Assembly: GCA_964611145.1 (NCBI GenBank)
Contig: CAZSYM010000003.1
Coordinates: 53,561 to 117,560 of the forward strand
Source: WFQV01 sp964611145
GTDB taxonomy: Bacteria; Bacteroidota; Ignavibacteria; Ignavibacteriales; Melioribacteraceae
Direction: 5' to 3'
Length of the DNA: 64,000 nucleotides
Under the pieces are notes generated by a model. It searched no databases and had not been told where the DNA came from. It worked only from the letters and a program-made list of their open reading frames with translations. Shown here one piece after another: positions 34,405 to 43,141 of this stretch (its first letter is position 1; every line of letters begins with the position of its first letter). A program made the position numbers and the translations under genes.

Positions 34405-36222
34405 TCAATCCAAGTCGAAAATTTTTCGCCAATCCTGTTCTTCTTTCAAAGGACGCTGGTCCTTTTTATCGAGTAAGAAACGTCCCAAAACCAAATAATC
34501 CATCTCGGTTCGCATAAAACATTTGTAAGCATCGTCCGGTGTGCAAACAATAGGTTCGCCGCGCACGTTAAACGACGTGTTCACAAGAACGGCGCATCCG
34601 TGTTTTCTATCGAAATCCGAGAGGAGCTTGTGATAAAGCGGATTCGTGTTTTTATTCACGGTTTGAATCCTTGCCGAGTAATCCACATGAGTCACGGCGG
34701 GAATATCCGAGCGAGGTACTTTCAGTTTTTCTATTCCGAAAAGATTGTTCGAATCGTCCTTGCTTTTTATTTGTCTTTCCTTTTTCACTTCCGCCACCAG
34801 GAGCATGTAAGGCGAGGGTCTGTCCAATTCAAAGTACTCCGAAACCTTTTCCTCCAGGACGGACGGTGCAAAGGGGCGGAAACTTTCGCGAAATTTTATT
34901 TTCAAGTTCATCTTGGATTGCATTTCGGGAGAGCGTGCATCGCCGAGAATGGAACGATTTCCCAAAGCTCTCGGTCCGAATTCCATTCTCCCTTGAAACC
35001 AACCGATTACATTTCCCTCCGCAATCAAATCGGAAACCACATCGGTAAGTTGATCTTCCGATAGTTTCTTATACTCTATTTCATGCTCATCCAGATATTT
35101 TTTTATCTCCTCGTCCGAAAACTCGGGACCCAGATAAGAACCTTTTTGAGAATCCTCGACGCCATTGGCATTCCGTTCGTTTCCCATGTATTGATACCAT
35201 GCGAACAGTGCCGCGCCGAGCGCTCCGCCCGCATCTCCCGCTGCCGGTTGAATCCAAATATCTTTGAATATCCCTTCGCGCAATATTTTCCCGTTGGCGA
35301 CGCAATTCAAAGCTACGCCACCGGCAAGACACAAATACTCTTTCCCCGTTTCCCTCTTGACATGCTTTGCCATTCTCAGCATTATTTCTTCCGTTACTTC
35401 TTGCACGGAACGCGCCAAATCCATTTCTCTTTGTGTTAGTTCGCTTTCAGGTTGCCGGGGCGGACCGCCGAAAAGTTCATCGAATTTTTTATTCGTCATC
35501 GTCAACCCGGCGGCGAAGTCGAAGTATTCCATATTCAACTTGAAAGAACCGTCCTCTTTCAGATCCACCAGCTCTTTCAGAATCAAGTCCACATATTTGG
35601 GTTCTCCGTAAGGAGCAAGTCCCATAACCTTGTATTCACCCGAGTTAACCTTGAAGCCCGTGTAATAGGTGAACGCGGAATAAAGCAATCCCAGGGAATG
35701 GGGAAATTTAATATCCGCCAAAATTTTGATTTCTCTACCTTCCCCGACGCCGAAACTTGTGGTTGTCCATTCTCCCACACCATCGGCTGTTAGAATTGCC
35801 GCGCTTTCGAAAGGCGAAGGATAAAAAGCGGAAGCGGCATGCGATTCGTGATGCTCGGGAAAAATGATATTTACATCATAATCCAATTCTTTCTTAATTA
35901 TTTCCTTAATCCATAGCTTTTGTTTTATCCAAAGGGGAATTGCTTTCAAGAAGGATTTTATTCCTTTGGGTGCATAAGCAAGGTATGTCTCCAGAATTCT
36001 CTCGAATTTTATGAAAGGTTTATCATAAAAAGCAACCAATTCCAAGTCCCGCGCGGATATGCCCTCGGATGCTAAACAATACCGAACGGCGTTGGAGGGG
36101 AAACTATGGTCGTGCTTTTTGCGCGTAAATCTTTCCTCCTGCGCGGCGGCAAGAATCTCCCCGTCTTTTATCAAACACGCCGCACTGTCGTGATAATATG
36201 CCGATATTCCGAGTATGTACAT
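34405..36222 (-). CDS. O-carbamoyltransferase (NodU/CmcH/TobZ family)
   Basis: Transfers a carbamoyl group from carbamoyl phosphate via carbamoyl-AMP to a hydroxyl acceptor. The 605-residue product from the ATG at 36222 starts MYILGISAYYHDSAACLI. It has HESHAASAFYPSP and AAILTADGVGEW in the Kae1-like domain, then GRMEFGPRALGNRSILGDAR and VNTSFNVRGEPIVCTPDDA in the C-terminal YrdC-like part. All family blocks are intact. The longer frame from 36282 has no homology and would cross the candidate promoter. It is the first gene of a carbamoyltransferase-SxtJ-DUF5989 operon; the acceptor, perhaps a sugar or cell-surface molecule, is unknown. Confidence 0.93.
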   Translation of the reverse strand: MYILGISAYYHDSAACLIKDGEILAAAQEERFTRKKHDHSFPSNAVRYCLASEGISARDLELVAFYDKPFIKFERILETYLAYAPKGIKSFLKAIPLWIKQKLWIKEIIKKELDYDVNIIFPEHHESHAASAFYPSPFESAAILTADGVGEWTTTSFGVGEGREIKILADIKFPHSLGLLYSAFTYYTGFKVNSGEYKVMGLAPYGEPKYVDLILKELVDLKEDGSFKLNMEYFDFAAGLTMTNKKFDELFGGPPRQPESELTQREMDLARSVQEVTEEIMLRMAKHVKRETGKEYLCLAGGVALNCVANGKILREGIFKDIWIQPAAGDAGGALGAALFAWYQYMGNERNANGVEDSQKGSYLGPEFSDEEIKKYLDEHEIEYKKLSEDQLTDVVSDLIAEGNVIGWFQGRMEFGPRALGNRSILGDARSPEMQSKMNLKIKFRESFRPFAPSVLEEKVSEYFELDRPSPYMLLVAEVKKERQIKSKDDSNNLFGIEKLKVPRSDIPAVTHVDYSARIQTVNKNTNPLYHKLLSDFDRKHGCAVLVNTSFNVRGEPIVCTPDDAYKCFMRTEMDYLVLGRFLLDKKDQRPLKEEQDWRKIFDLD

Positions 36223-36279
36223 TTTTTTTAACTGTCTTAAAAAGAAAATTTTTAATCTATTAGAATAAGTATTAAAATT

Positions 36280-36287
36280 CAAAAATA
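36280..36287 (-). promoter_or_regulatory. Candidate -7 box of the carbamoyltransferase operon
   Basis: TATTTTTG on the minus strand matches TAnnTTTG. A TTG lies about 23 nt upstream and another about 16 nt upstream. The leader to the ATG at 36222 would be about 50 nt. Confidence 0.3.
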
Positions 36288-36391
36288 GAAATTAAAGTTG
36301 CATCAATAATCAATATTGAGATTTTCTCTTTATCTTTCAAAATAAATTTCTTTTTCTTTTTTATAAATGTTTACGGAATACCGAGGTTAAA

Positions 36392-38248
36392 ATGGCAAAA
36401 AAGAAAACCCGCTTTTGGTTCTACATAGTTGCGATTTTTATTCCCGTTTTTTTCTTTGTTGCCTTGGAACTCACGCTACGGCTTTTCAATTACGGAACGG
36501 ACTATCGGCAGTGGGTACCGGCAAATAAAAACAAATTGATACTGAATCCGAACATTGCGAAAAGATATTTCGGTACGGTAAAATCTCTGCCTTATTCGAT
36601 TCAAGATGTTTTCGACAAAGAAAAAAAGAAAAATGCCTTTAGAATTTTTGTTCTTGGCGGGAGTTCCGCAGCGGGCTATCCTTATATGCCCCTGGGTGCT
36701 TTCTCCCGTTATCTTCAGCAAAGGTACCAACTTGTTTATCCGCAGACGAAAATCGAAATCGTAAATATTGCAATGACGGCGGTAAACACCTATACAATAC
36801 TCGATTTACTCCCCGGTGTACTTGAGCAAAAACCCGATGCCATTCTGATTTACGCGGGGCACAACGAGTTTTACGGCGCGCTCGGTGTCGGTTCTATGGA
36901 ATCTCTCGGGAAATCGCGCTTTGTGGTGAATCTAATCTTGAAATTAAAACGTTTCAAAACATTCGAGCTTTTGACAAACATAATTCGCTCCGTTGCCGGG
37001 ATTTTCTCTCCTCCCGCAAAAAATTTAAGTCACGGTACCCTAATGGCGAGAATGGCAAAAGACAAATTCATCCCTCTCGATTCGGAAACCTTCGCGGAGG
37101 GGGTGGCGCAATTCGAAGGCAATCTTTCCGACATTCTGAAAACTATTCACGAAGCGGGAGTACCCGTAATAATCGGTACTCTGGTTAGCAATTACAAAGA
37201 CCAAAAGCCTTTTGTTTCTCGCAAGACGGGGACACTTCCTTCCGCAAACGAAATTTATAAAAAAGCGGAAGAGGAATATGCCAAAGGCGAATATTCACGG
37301 GCGGATTCTCTTTATCGTTATGCGAAGGACTTGGATATGCTACGCTTTCGCGCTCCCGAAATATTCAATCGAATAATAGATTCCCTCGCGGCGAAGTTCG
37401 GTGCCAAGAGAATAAAATTCGATTCCCTTTTCGCGGCAAACAGTCCGAACGGAATAGTGGGGGACAATCTGATGACCGACCATCTTCACCCGACCCTGCA
37501 TGGTTATCAATTAATGGGAGATGCCTTCGCACGCAAGCTCTATCAAATGGGGATAGAGCCGAGCGGCTTGAAAATTCGCTATCCCCTTGATATACAACAC
37601 AAACTGACCGTCAAGCATTTCAAATTTACTCGGCTCGATTCCGTTATTGCCGAGTATCGAATAAAATTATTGAAGAACGATTATCCGTACATCAACCCGA
37701 TTTTCAGGAAACCGGTGAGCGAATTACTTAACCCGAAAGATATTGTGGATTCCGCCGCTTTTGATTTTCTCGTAAAAAATCTTCCATGGGAAAAGGTGCA
37801 TAGACGACTCGCCAATCATTATCTACACGTGGGAAGGATTGATATGTTTCTGAAATATATGGATGTTCTCATCTCCGAATATCCGATTATAAAGGAATAC
37901 TACATTGCTGTTACGGAGGTTCTTTTAAAACAAAAGCGTTACGACGATTCTTACAGATATTTCAAGATGTATCATGAAATTTCTCCGAACGCTTATAATT
38001 CCAAGTGGATGGGAATTATTGCTCTCTCGCATAAGAACTACAAAGAAGCGCTCGTCGATCTTTCGGAGAGTTTGAAATACAATGACAACGACGAGCAGGT
38101 TTATTACAATCTTGCCGGGGCTTATGTAATGAAAAAGGATTACAAAAAAGCCCGAGAGCTTGTAGTCAAAGCGTTGTCAATAAAACCCAATTATCGCGAG
38201 GCGCGCTCGCTTCTGGAGCAACTAAACAGCGTTTTAAAACGACGGTAG
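36392..38248 (+). CDS. Membrane-anchored SGNH/GDSL hydrolase with C-terminal TPR repeats
   Basis: The 618-residue protein has an N-terminal transmembrane anchor (about 8-28). The SGNH motifs are FVLGGSSAAGYP (Ser), IYAGHNEFYG (Asn) and MTDHLHPTLHGYQLMGDAF (Asp/His). From about residue 460 a TPR-like solenoid follows (RYDDSYRYFKMYHEISPNAY, NLAGAYVMKKDYKKARELVV). Such proteins are often encoded beside carbamoyltransferase-SxtJ-DUF5989 clusters, and this gene is divergent from exactly that. It is predicted to act in the periplasm as an esterase or acyl/carbamoyl hydrolase; the substrate is unknown. Confidence 0.85.
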   Translation: MAKKKTRFWFYIVAIFIPVFFFVALELTLRLFNYGTDYRQWVPANKNKLILNPNIAKRYFGTVKSLPYSIQDVFDKEKKKNAFRIFVLGGSSAAGYPYMPLGAFSRYLQQRYQLVYPQTKIEIVNIAMTAVNTYTILDLLPGVLEQKPDAILIYAGHNEFYGALGVGSMESLGKSRFVVNLILKLKRFKTFELLTNIIRSVAGIFSPPAKNLSHGTLMARMAKDKFIPLDSETFAEGVAQFEGNLSDILKTIHEAGVPVIIGTLVSNYKDQKPFVSRKTGTLPSANEIYKKAEEEYAKGEYSRADSLYRYAKDLDMLRFRAPEIFNRIIDSLAAKFGAKRIKFDSLFAANSPNGIVGDNLMTDHLHPTLHGYQLMGDAFARKLYQMGIEPSGLKIRYPLDIQHKLTVKHFKFTRLDSVIAEYRIKLLKNDYPYINPIFRKPVSELLNPKDIVDSAAFDFLVKNLPWEKVHRRLANHYLHVGRIDMFLKYMDVLISEYPIIKEYYIAVTEVLLKQKRYDDSYRYFKMYHEISPNAYNSKWMGIIALSHKNYKEALVDLSESLKYNDNDEQVYYNLAGAYVMKKDYKKARELVVKALSIKPNYREARSLLEQLNSVLKRR

Positions 38249-38255
38249 AAAAAGA

Positions 38256-40433
38256 ATGCAAGACCCCGCTCGGACATCCTTGCAATATTTGAAATCCGTG
38301 GGACCCAAACGGGCGAAGGCTTTTGCCGAAGTCGGATTGAACGTCGTCGAGGATTTATTCTTTTACTTTCCCACAAAATATCTCGACCGCTCCAAGATTC
38401 TCTCCGTCGGCAAATTGCTTGAATTCGTGCGTAATGGCTTCGAGGGGCAAGCAACGATTATCGGGAGCGTGCAGGACAAAAAGATTATACGCTACGGAAA
38501 AAAGCAAATAATGAAAGTCGTAATGGAAAGCGGAGGAGAGACTTTCGAATGCATTTGGTTTCAGGGGATAAAATATTTCAAAGATGTTTTTAACATAGGC
38601 GAAAGTTACGCCGTTTCTGGTAAACCCTCCCTTACTCGTTACGGACATTTACAAATAGTTCATCCCGATTTCGATAGGCTCGAGCAAAAGGAAACGGACG
38701 ATTTTCTAAATACGGGGAAAATCATTCCGTTTTATAAACTTCCTCAAAAATTCAAATCGGCAAACATAGGGACAATCAGTCTGCGGAGAATTATTAAGAA
38801 CGCTTTGGAGCTTTATTTAACGGGACTTCGGGAAACCTTGCCCGAATTTTTGATTTCCCAAGAGAGATTGTTGAACATTCGTGAAGCCGTAAAAAACGTT
38901 CACTTTCCTTCGAGTGAAGAAAAACTGAGGAGCGCATGGCGACGCTTCAAATTCGAGGAATTGTTTTATTTCGAGCTTCTTGTCGCCATAAGAAAATATA
39001 GAGTAAAAAACGAGTTAAAAGGGATTTCTTTCGAAATCAAATCCGAACCAATCAAGAAATTTTTGGATTCTTTACCGTTCGACTTAACAAGCGCGCAGCT
39101 CCGCGCACTGCACGAAATACGCAAGGACATGGAAAGCGCGAAGCCTATGAATCGCTTGCTTCAGGGAGACGTGGGAAGCGGAAAGACAATAGTTTCGGTC
39201 GTTGCAATGCTTATCGCCGCAACGAACGATTATCAAAGTGTTTTGATGGCGCCGACGGAAATTCTTGCCGACCAACATTACCGCAACATAGGACGAATGC
39301 TACAACCGCTGGGCATACGCACCGTTAGTCTCGTTGGGGGACAAAAGAAAAGGGAGCGGGAAGAAACATTGCAAGCGATTGAAAGCGGGGAGGCTCAAAT
39401 AATAATCGGCACTCATGCTCTTTTTGAAGAACCGGTTAAATTCAAAAAATTGGGACTTGTCGTTATCGACGAGCAACACCGTTTCGGCGTGGAACAACGT
39501 GCAAAACTTATAAAAAAGGGGACATCACCGGACGTGCTGATTGCAAGCGCCACGCCCATTCCCAGAACATTGACCATGACCGTTTACGGGGACCTGGATG
39601 TTTCCATAATTGACGAAATGCCTCGCAATAGAAAACCGGTTAAAACGTTCTTGCGAGGCGAAAGCAAACTTCCAGCGGTTTATGATTTCATTAAAAAGAA
39701 AATCGAGGAAGGGGAACAAGCGTTTGTGGTTTTCCCCCTCGTAGAAGAATCCGATAAAATGGAACTAAAAGCCGCGGAGGAATATTTTAAGAAATTTAAA
39801 AACAATTATTTCAAAAATTATAAAGTGGGGCTAATTCATGGTAAGATGAACTGGAAAGAGAAAGAAGAAGTAATGCTCAAGTTTGCCGAAAGAGAATTCG
39901 ATATTTTGGTTGCCACAACCGTGATAGAAGTGGGGATTGACATTCCAAATGCAAATATCATTCTTATCAACGATGCTTTTCGCTTCGGACTTTCCCAATT
40001 ACATCAATTGCGAGGACGAGTGGGACGTGGCAACAAACAAGGCTATTGCATCCTTGTTGCCAAGGACGAATATTTGCGCAAAATCGCCGATAAAGAAATC
40101 CACATGGACTATCTTTCTCCGAAAGAACGGGAGCGTTACAAAACATTTATACGTCTGAGCGCTTTGGAAAAAACCACAAACGGATTCGAACTATCGGAAA
40201 TAGATTTGAAATTGCGAGGACCCGGAAACATTTTCGGGACGGAGCAAAGCGGTTTCCCCATGCTTAAATATGCCGACATTATTGAAGATTCCGAGCTTCT
40301 AAAAGCCGCCCGCCTGCAAGCGTTCAATTTGATTGCTCGCGACCCACATCTGGAAAAATCCGAAAATGGTCTCGTGAAAAAAATTCTTACTTCAAAATAT
40401 TCACGACATCTCGAATATTCCAAGATTGCCTGA
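38256..40433 (+). CDS. recG: ATP-dependent DNA helicase RecG
   Basis: Fork-reversal and Holliday-junction helicase. The 725-residue protein has an N-terminal wedge/OB region (MKVVMESGGETFECIWFQGI, about 60-155). Superfamily 2 motifs follow: LLQGDVGSGKT (I), MAPTEILADQHY (Ia), IGTHALFEE, VIDEQHRFGVEQR (II), ASATPIPRTLTM (III), VATTVIEVGIDIPNA (V) and QLRGRVGRG (VI). The C-terminal LRGPGNIFGTEQSG is the RecG-type TRG-motif region. It is placed 7 bp after the SGNH gene. The assignment is unambiguous. Confidence 0.97.
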   Translation: MQDPARTSLQYLKSVGPKRAKAFAEVGLNVVEDLFFYFPTKYLDRSKILSVGKLLEFVRNGFEGQATIIGSVQDKKIIRYGKKQIMKVVMESGGETFECIWFQGIKYFKDVFNIGESYAVSGKPSLTRYGHLQIVHPDFDRLEQKETDDFLNTGKIIPFYKLPQKFKSANIGTISLRRIIKNALELYLTGLRETLPEFLISQERLLNIREAVKNVHFPSSEEKLRSAWRRFKFEELFYFELLVAIRKYRVKNELKGISFEIKSEPIKKFLDSLPFDLTSAQLRALHEIRKDMESAKPMNRLLQGDVGSGKTIVSVVAMLIAATNDYQSVLMAPTEILADQHYRNIGRMLQPLGIRTVSLVGGQKKREREETLQAIESGEAQIIIGTHALFEEPVKFKKLGLVVIDEQHRFGVEQRAKLIKKGTSPDVLIASATPIPRTLTMTVYGDLDVSIIDEMPRNRKPVKTFLRGESKLPAVYDFIKKKIEEGEQAFVVFPLVEESDKMELKAAEEYFKKFKNNYFKNYKVGLIHGKMNWKEKEEVMLKFAEREFDILVATTVIEVGIDIPNANIILINDAFRFGLSQLHQLRGRVGRGNKQGYCILVAKDEYLRKIADKEIHMDYLSPKERERYKTFIRLSALEKTTNGFELSEIDLKLRGPGNIFGTEQSGFPMLKYADIIEDSELLKAARLQAFNLIARDPHLEKSENGLVKKILTSKYSRHLEYSKIA

Positions 40434-40519
40434 GACATTCAAAGCGTGGTGCAAAGCAATCGCCAAAAGAAAATCTTTGATTATATTTGCAATTCGTTTT
40501 CAAAAATCCTTAGGCAAAA

Positions 40520-40999
40520 ATGATTAGAAAAATAGAAACGGAAGACAAGAAAAGATTAGTTGAAATAGTGGAAAATATTCCCGAATTTAACGAGCGCGAG
40601 AAAGAGGTGGCAAAGGAAATGATTCAAACCACTTCCCCAAACGGCGAGAATTTCTATGATATATTCGTTTATGAAACCGGGGGCAATGTGGTGGGTTTTC
40701 ACTGCGTAGGCAAGCGTTCGTTGACGGAAGGTTCATACGATTTATATTGGATTGTCGTTCATCCCGAACATCAAAATAGGAACATCGGCAGAAAATTGCT
40801 GAATCATGCGGAAGAATTCGTTCGACAAAACGACGGAAGTTGGCTTTTCGTGGAAACTTCTTCAAAAGAAGAGCTGCTACCGACGCGGAAGTTTTATTTG
40901 CGTAACAATTATACGATACTTGCAGAAATCAGGGATTTTTACGCAAAGGGAAATCACATGATACTGTTCGGGAAATACCTAAAAAACAAAGGCGATTGA
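40520..40999 (+). CDS. GNAT-family N-acetyltransferase
   Basis: The 159-residue protein has the GNAT fold with the acetyl-CoA loop WIVVHPEHQNRNIGRKLLNH (V/I-x-P-x-x-R/Q-x-x-G-x-G/A in a QNRNIGRKL variant) and a C-terminal strand LRNNYTILAEIRDFYAKGNH. The acceptor is unknown. A TATATTTG box (40482-40489) precedes it. It ends 4 bp from the convergent thioredoxin-like gene. Confidence 0.85.
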   Translation: MIRKIETEDKKRLVEIVENIPEFNEREKEVAKEMIQTTSPNGENFYDIFVYETGGNVVGFHCVGKRSLTEGSYDLYWIVVHPEHQNRNIGRKLLNHAEEFVRQNDGSWLFVETSSKEELLPTRKFYLRNNYTILAEIRDFYAKGNHMILFGKYLKNKGD

Positions 41000-41003
41000 A
41001 TTC

Positions 41004-41504
41004 TTATTTTAAAATTTCCCACATATCTTTTTCCAACGTTTTTATCGGCTTTTCAACTATTCGCCCTTTCTCCTTTGCGCCTCGGTAAAAAATGAAAGTC
41101 GGTATGCGCATTATTCCGAGCCCATCGATTTCGTTCTTCAAGCCCCGTTTCTTTCTGTCAATAGAAATCAAAATAACATTTTCGTCCGGGACTTTCAGGT
41201 AGTCTAAAATCTTAAAGAACCGTGGGACTTCCCGCCGACTATCACCGCACCATGTACCCATTACGATTTTTATCTTGTAATCTCCAATGAGCGGCTTGAT
41301 TTTGGCGAGCGTAGCGGTATCTGGTTTATAGAGATTATAATTGCCCTTGAACCACGCGCCGAAATTGGAGTCGGCAAGTTGTTCTCGCGAAATGATGCCT
41401 ATCAACATAGGCTTATCGGTACGTGGGTCCTTGACCAATTTAAAGGTTTGAGCAAAAGACAAGGCGGAGAAGAAAAAGAATATCATTAAAACTTTAATTT
41501 TCAT
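41004..41504 (-). CDS. Secreted thioredoxin-fold protein with a single active-site Cys (WCGDS)
   Basis: The 166-residue protein has a signal peptide (1-18, ending LSFAQ) and a thioredoxin fold: IVMGTWCGDSRREVPRFFKI with Trp85-Cys86-Gly87-Asp88-Ser89, and the cis-proline loop IMRIPTFIFY (Pro135). The second active-site Cys of the usual CxxC is replaced by Ser89, so a dithiol cycle is not possible; a monothiol role or substrate trapping remains. It is predicted to be periplasmic. It overlaps the NAD kinase end by 11 bp and ends the surface operon. Confidence 0.82.
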   Translation of the reverse strand: MKIKVLMIFFFFSALSFAQTFKLVKDPRTDKPMLIGIISREQLADSNFGAWFKGNYNLYKPDTATLAKIKPLIGDYKIKIVMGTWCGDSRREVPRFFKILDYLKVPDENVILISIDRKKRGLKNEIDGLGIMRIPTFIFYRGAKEKGRIVEKPIKTLEKDMWEILK

Positions 41505-42390
41505 TGTTTTCCTCCTTGTTGCTTCTGACGTCCAATCCCCAGAAGAGTTTTTGCCTTAGGATATCGAAATAGTTTCGCGAAAGGGAATGCACCAATTTAA
41601 CCGGTTTTTCACTTTTCCAAATTTCAATTGTTACCGGCGGTTCGTAATAATTGACACGTTGTCCGTCGCTATTTATTTGAACGGCGGACTGATGCTCCTT
41701 TACCTCAACCGTGATTTTCTGCTCGCTGGAGAGAACAAGCGGGCGCATTGTGAGGGTGTGAGGCGAAATCGGGTTAAGAGTAATTACCCCTGCTTTGGGG
41801 CTAACTATAGGTCCTCCCGTCGAAAGGGAATAACCCGTGGAGCCCGTCGGTGTTGCTACAATCAATCCGTCCGCGGAAAATGTGGAAACATAATGCCCGT
41901 CAACTTTAAGTGTCATTTCCATCATCTTGGGCCAACGCCCGCGGTCGATTACAATATCGTTAACGGCAAAAAGCGGGGTTTCTTTTTCGTTTCTGCAAAC
42001 CGCTTCCAAAGCCATCCTTTCCTCGATGGTAAAATTTCCTTCTTTCAAATCTCTAATCAAAGTTTTGATATCCTTAAAATCGAACTCGGCTAAAAAACCC
42101 AGCTTACCGAAATTAACGCCCAATATCGGTGTGCCGGATTCCCTTGCAATATAAGCGGTGTTAAGCATCGTACCGTCGCCGCCGAAGGATATGATAACAT
42201 CGCTCTTTTCACAAAGCTCTTTCTCACCCAGCAATTCGAAATTCTCTATCCCGGCTTTCTTGCATTCGGCACCCAAGGACTTCTCGCTAATCATGCACTC
42301 GAACCCACTTTCTTTAGCAAGGCGGGCGAAGGTAACGGCGGAAGCGACCGTGTTTTCCTTTTCAACGTTCGGAATTATTCCTATCTTCAT
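41494..42390 (-). CDS. nadK: NAD kinase
   Basis: ATP-dependent phosphorylation of NAD to NADP. The 298-residue protein has GGDGTMLNTAY (catalytic GGDG), NFGKLGFLAEF, the substrate loop FAVNDIVIDRGRWPKMMEMT and the ATP site ATPTGSTGYSLSTGGPIVSP. The length is normal. It lies in an overlapping operon with glycosyltransferase genes: its ATG sits inside the end of the upstream gene (29 bp overlap), and its end overlaps the thioredoxin-like gene. That position is unusual for a cofactor enzyme but common in gapless operons. Confidence 0.95.
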   Translation of the reverse strand: MKIGIIPNVEKENTVASAVTFARLAKESGFECMISEKSLGAECKKAGIENFELLGEKELCEKSDVIISFGGDGTMLNTAYIARESGTPILGVNFGKLGFLAEFDFKDIKTLIRDLKEGNFTIEERMALEAVCRNEKETPLFAVNDIVIDRGRWPKMMEMTLKVDGHYVSTFSADGLIVATPTGSTGYSLSTGGPIVSPKAGVITLNPISPHTLTMRPLVLSSEQKITVEVKEHQSAVQINSDGQRVNYYEPPVTIEIWKSEKPVKLVHSLSRNYFDILRQKLFWGLDVRSNKEENNEN

Positions 42391-43141
42391 TTTTTTCCAA
42401 TTCCCAAAGTTTTAAGTATTTTGTAAATACATAAAGGGACGAAAAGACAGCTAAGACAAAACCATGTAAACCATCCAAAAATCCTTTCCTTAAAATAAAC
42501 ATTTTGAGGAATAAAAAAGGAGGTCTAAGCAAAACATCGGAAACTTTAAATTTTCTCGACTCCGCAAAAAGCTGTTTCGCTGCCAACGATGTATATTCAT
42601 TAAACTTTCGGAAATAATGAGAAATCGTGGGATCGGTAAAATGATAAATATCGTTTTGAAGTGTTCCGATTTTCCCTTTCACGACAAGTCCCTCGTGGAC
42701 GGCATTTGCATTAAAAGTCGCTTCCCCCTTTTTGAAAAATCTCACCACGTATCCCGGGTACCATCCGCTATGCTTAATCCATTTCCCAAGAAAAAAAGCA
42801 CGACGGGCAATTTTATAAGCGACGAAATCACTTCTCGGTTTCTCTCGAAAATTTTTAATCTCCTTGCAGAGTTCTGCGGAAAGAGCTTCGTCCGCGTCTA
42901 TCCACAAAATCCAATCTCCCGTGGTCAAAGCCAAAGCCTCGGACTTTGTAGCGGCGTATCCCTGCCATTCCACGAGCTCTATCTTTACCTTCTCATAATG
43001 CGAGGCTATCTCGACGGTCTTGTCGGTTGTGGTCTTGTCAACCAGCAAAACTATTTCGTCGACACAATCCAGCTGACTTTCGATACAGCGCGAAATATTC
43101 GCTTCTTCGTTTTTAGCTATTATTATTGACGATACTTTGAT
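42362..43141 (-). CDS. Family-2 glycosyltransferase (WaaE/KdtX-like), apparent AUC start
   Basis: GT-A glycosyltransferase of the lipopolysaccharide-core type: SSIIIAKNEEANISRCIES near the N-terminus, WILWIDADEALS (DxD) and FFKKGEATFNANAVHEGLVV. From 43141 it would be 259 residues. No ATG, GTG or TTG lies in frame between the upstream stop (43187-43189) and a TTG at 43048, which would cut off the nucleotide-binding N-terminus. GGGAGG (minus strand, 43150-43155) lies 8 nt before an ATC that aligns with the usual first Met of the family (IKVSSIII versus MKVS...). An AUC start, an error or an ATG-to-ATC mutation are possible. It overlaps both neighbours by 29 bp. Confidence 0.8.
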   Translation of the reverse strand: MKVSSIIIAKNEEANISRCIESQLDCVDEIVLLVDKTTTDKTVEIASHYEKVKIELVEWQGYAATKSEALALTTGDWILWIDADEALSAELCKEIKNFREKPRSDFVAYKIARRAFFLGKWIKHSGWYPGYVVRFFKKGEATFNANAVHEGLVVKGKIGTLQNDIYHFTDPTISHYFRKFNEYTSLAAKQLFAESRKFKVSDVLLRPPFLFLKMFILRKGFLDGLHGFVLAVFSSLYVFTKYLKLWELEKNEDRNNSER

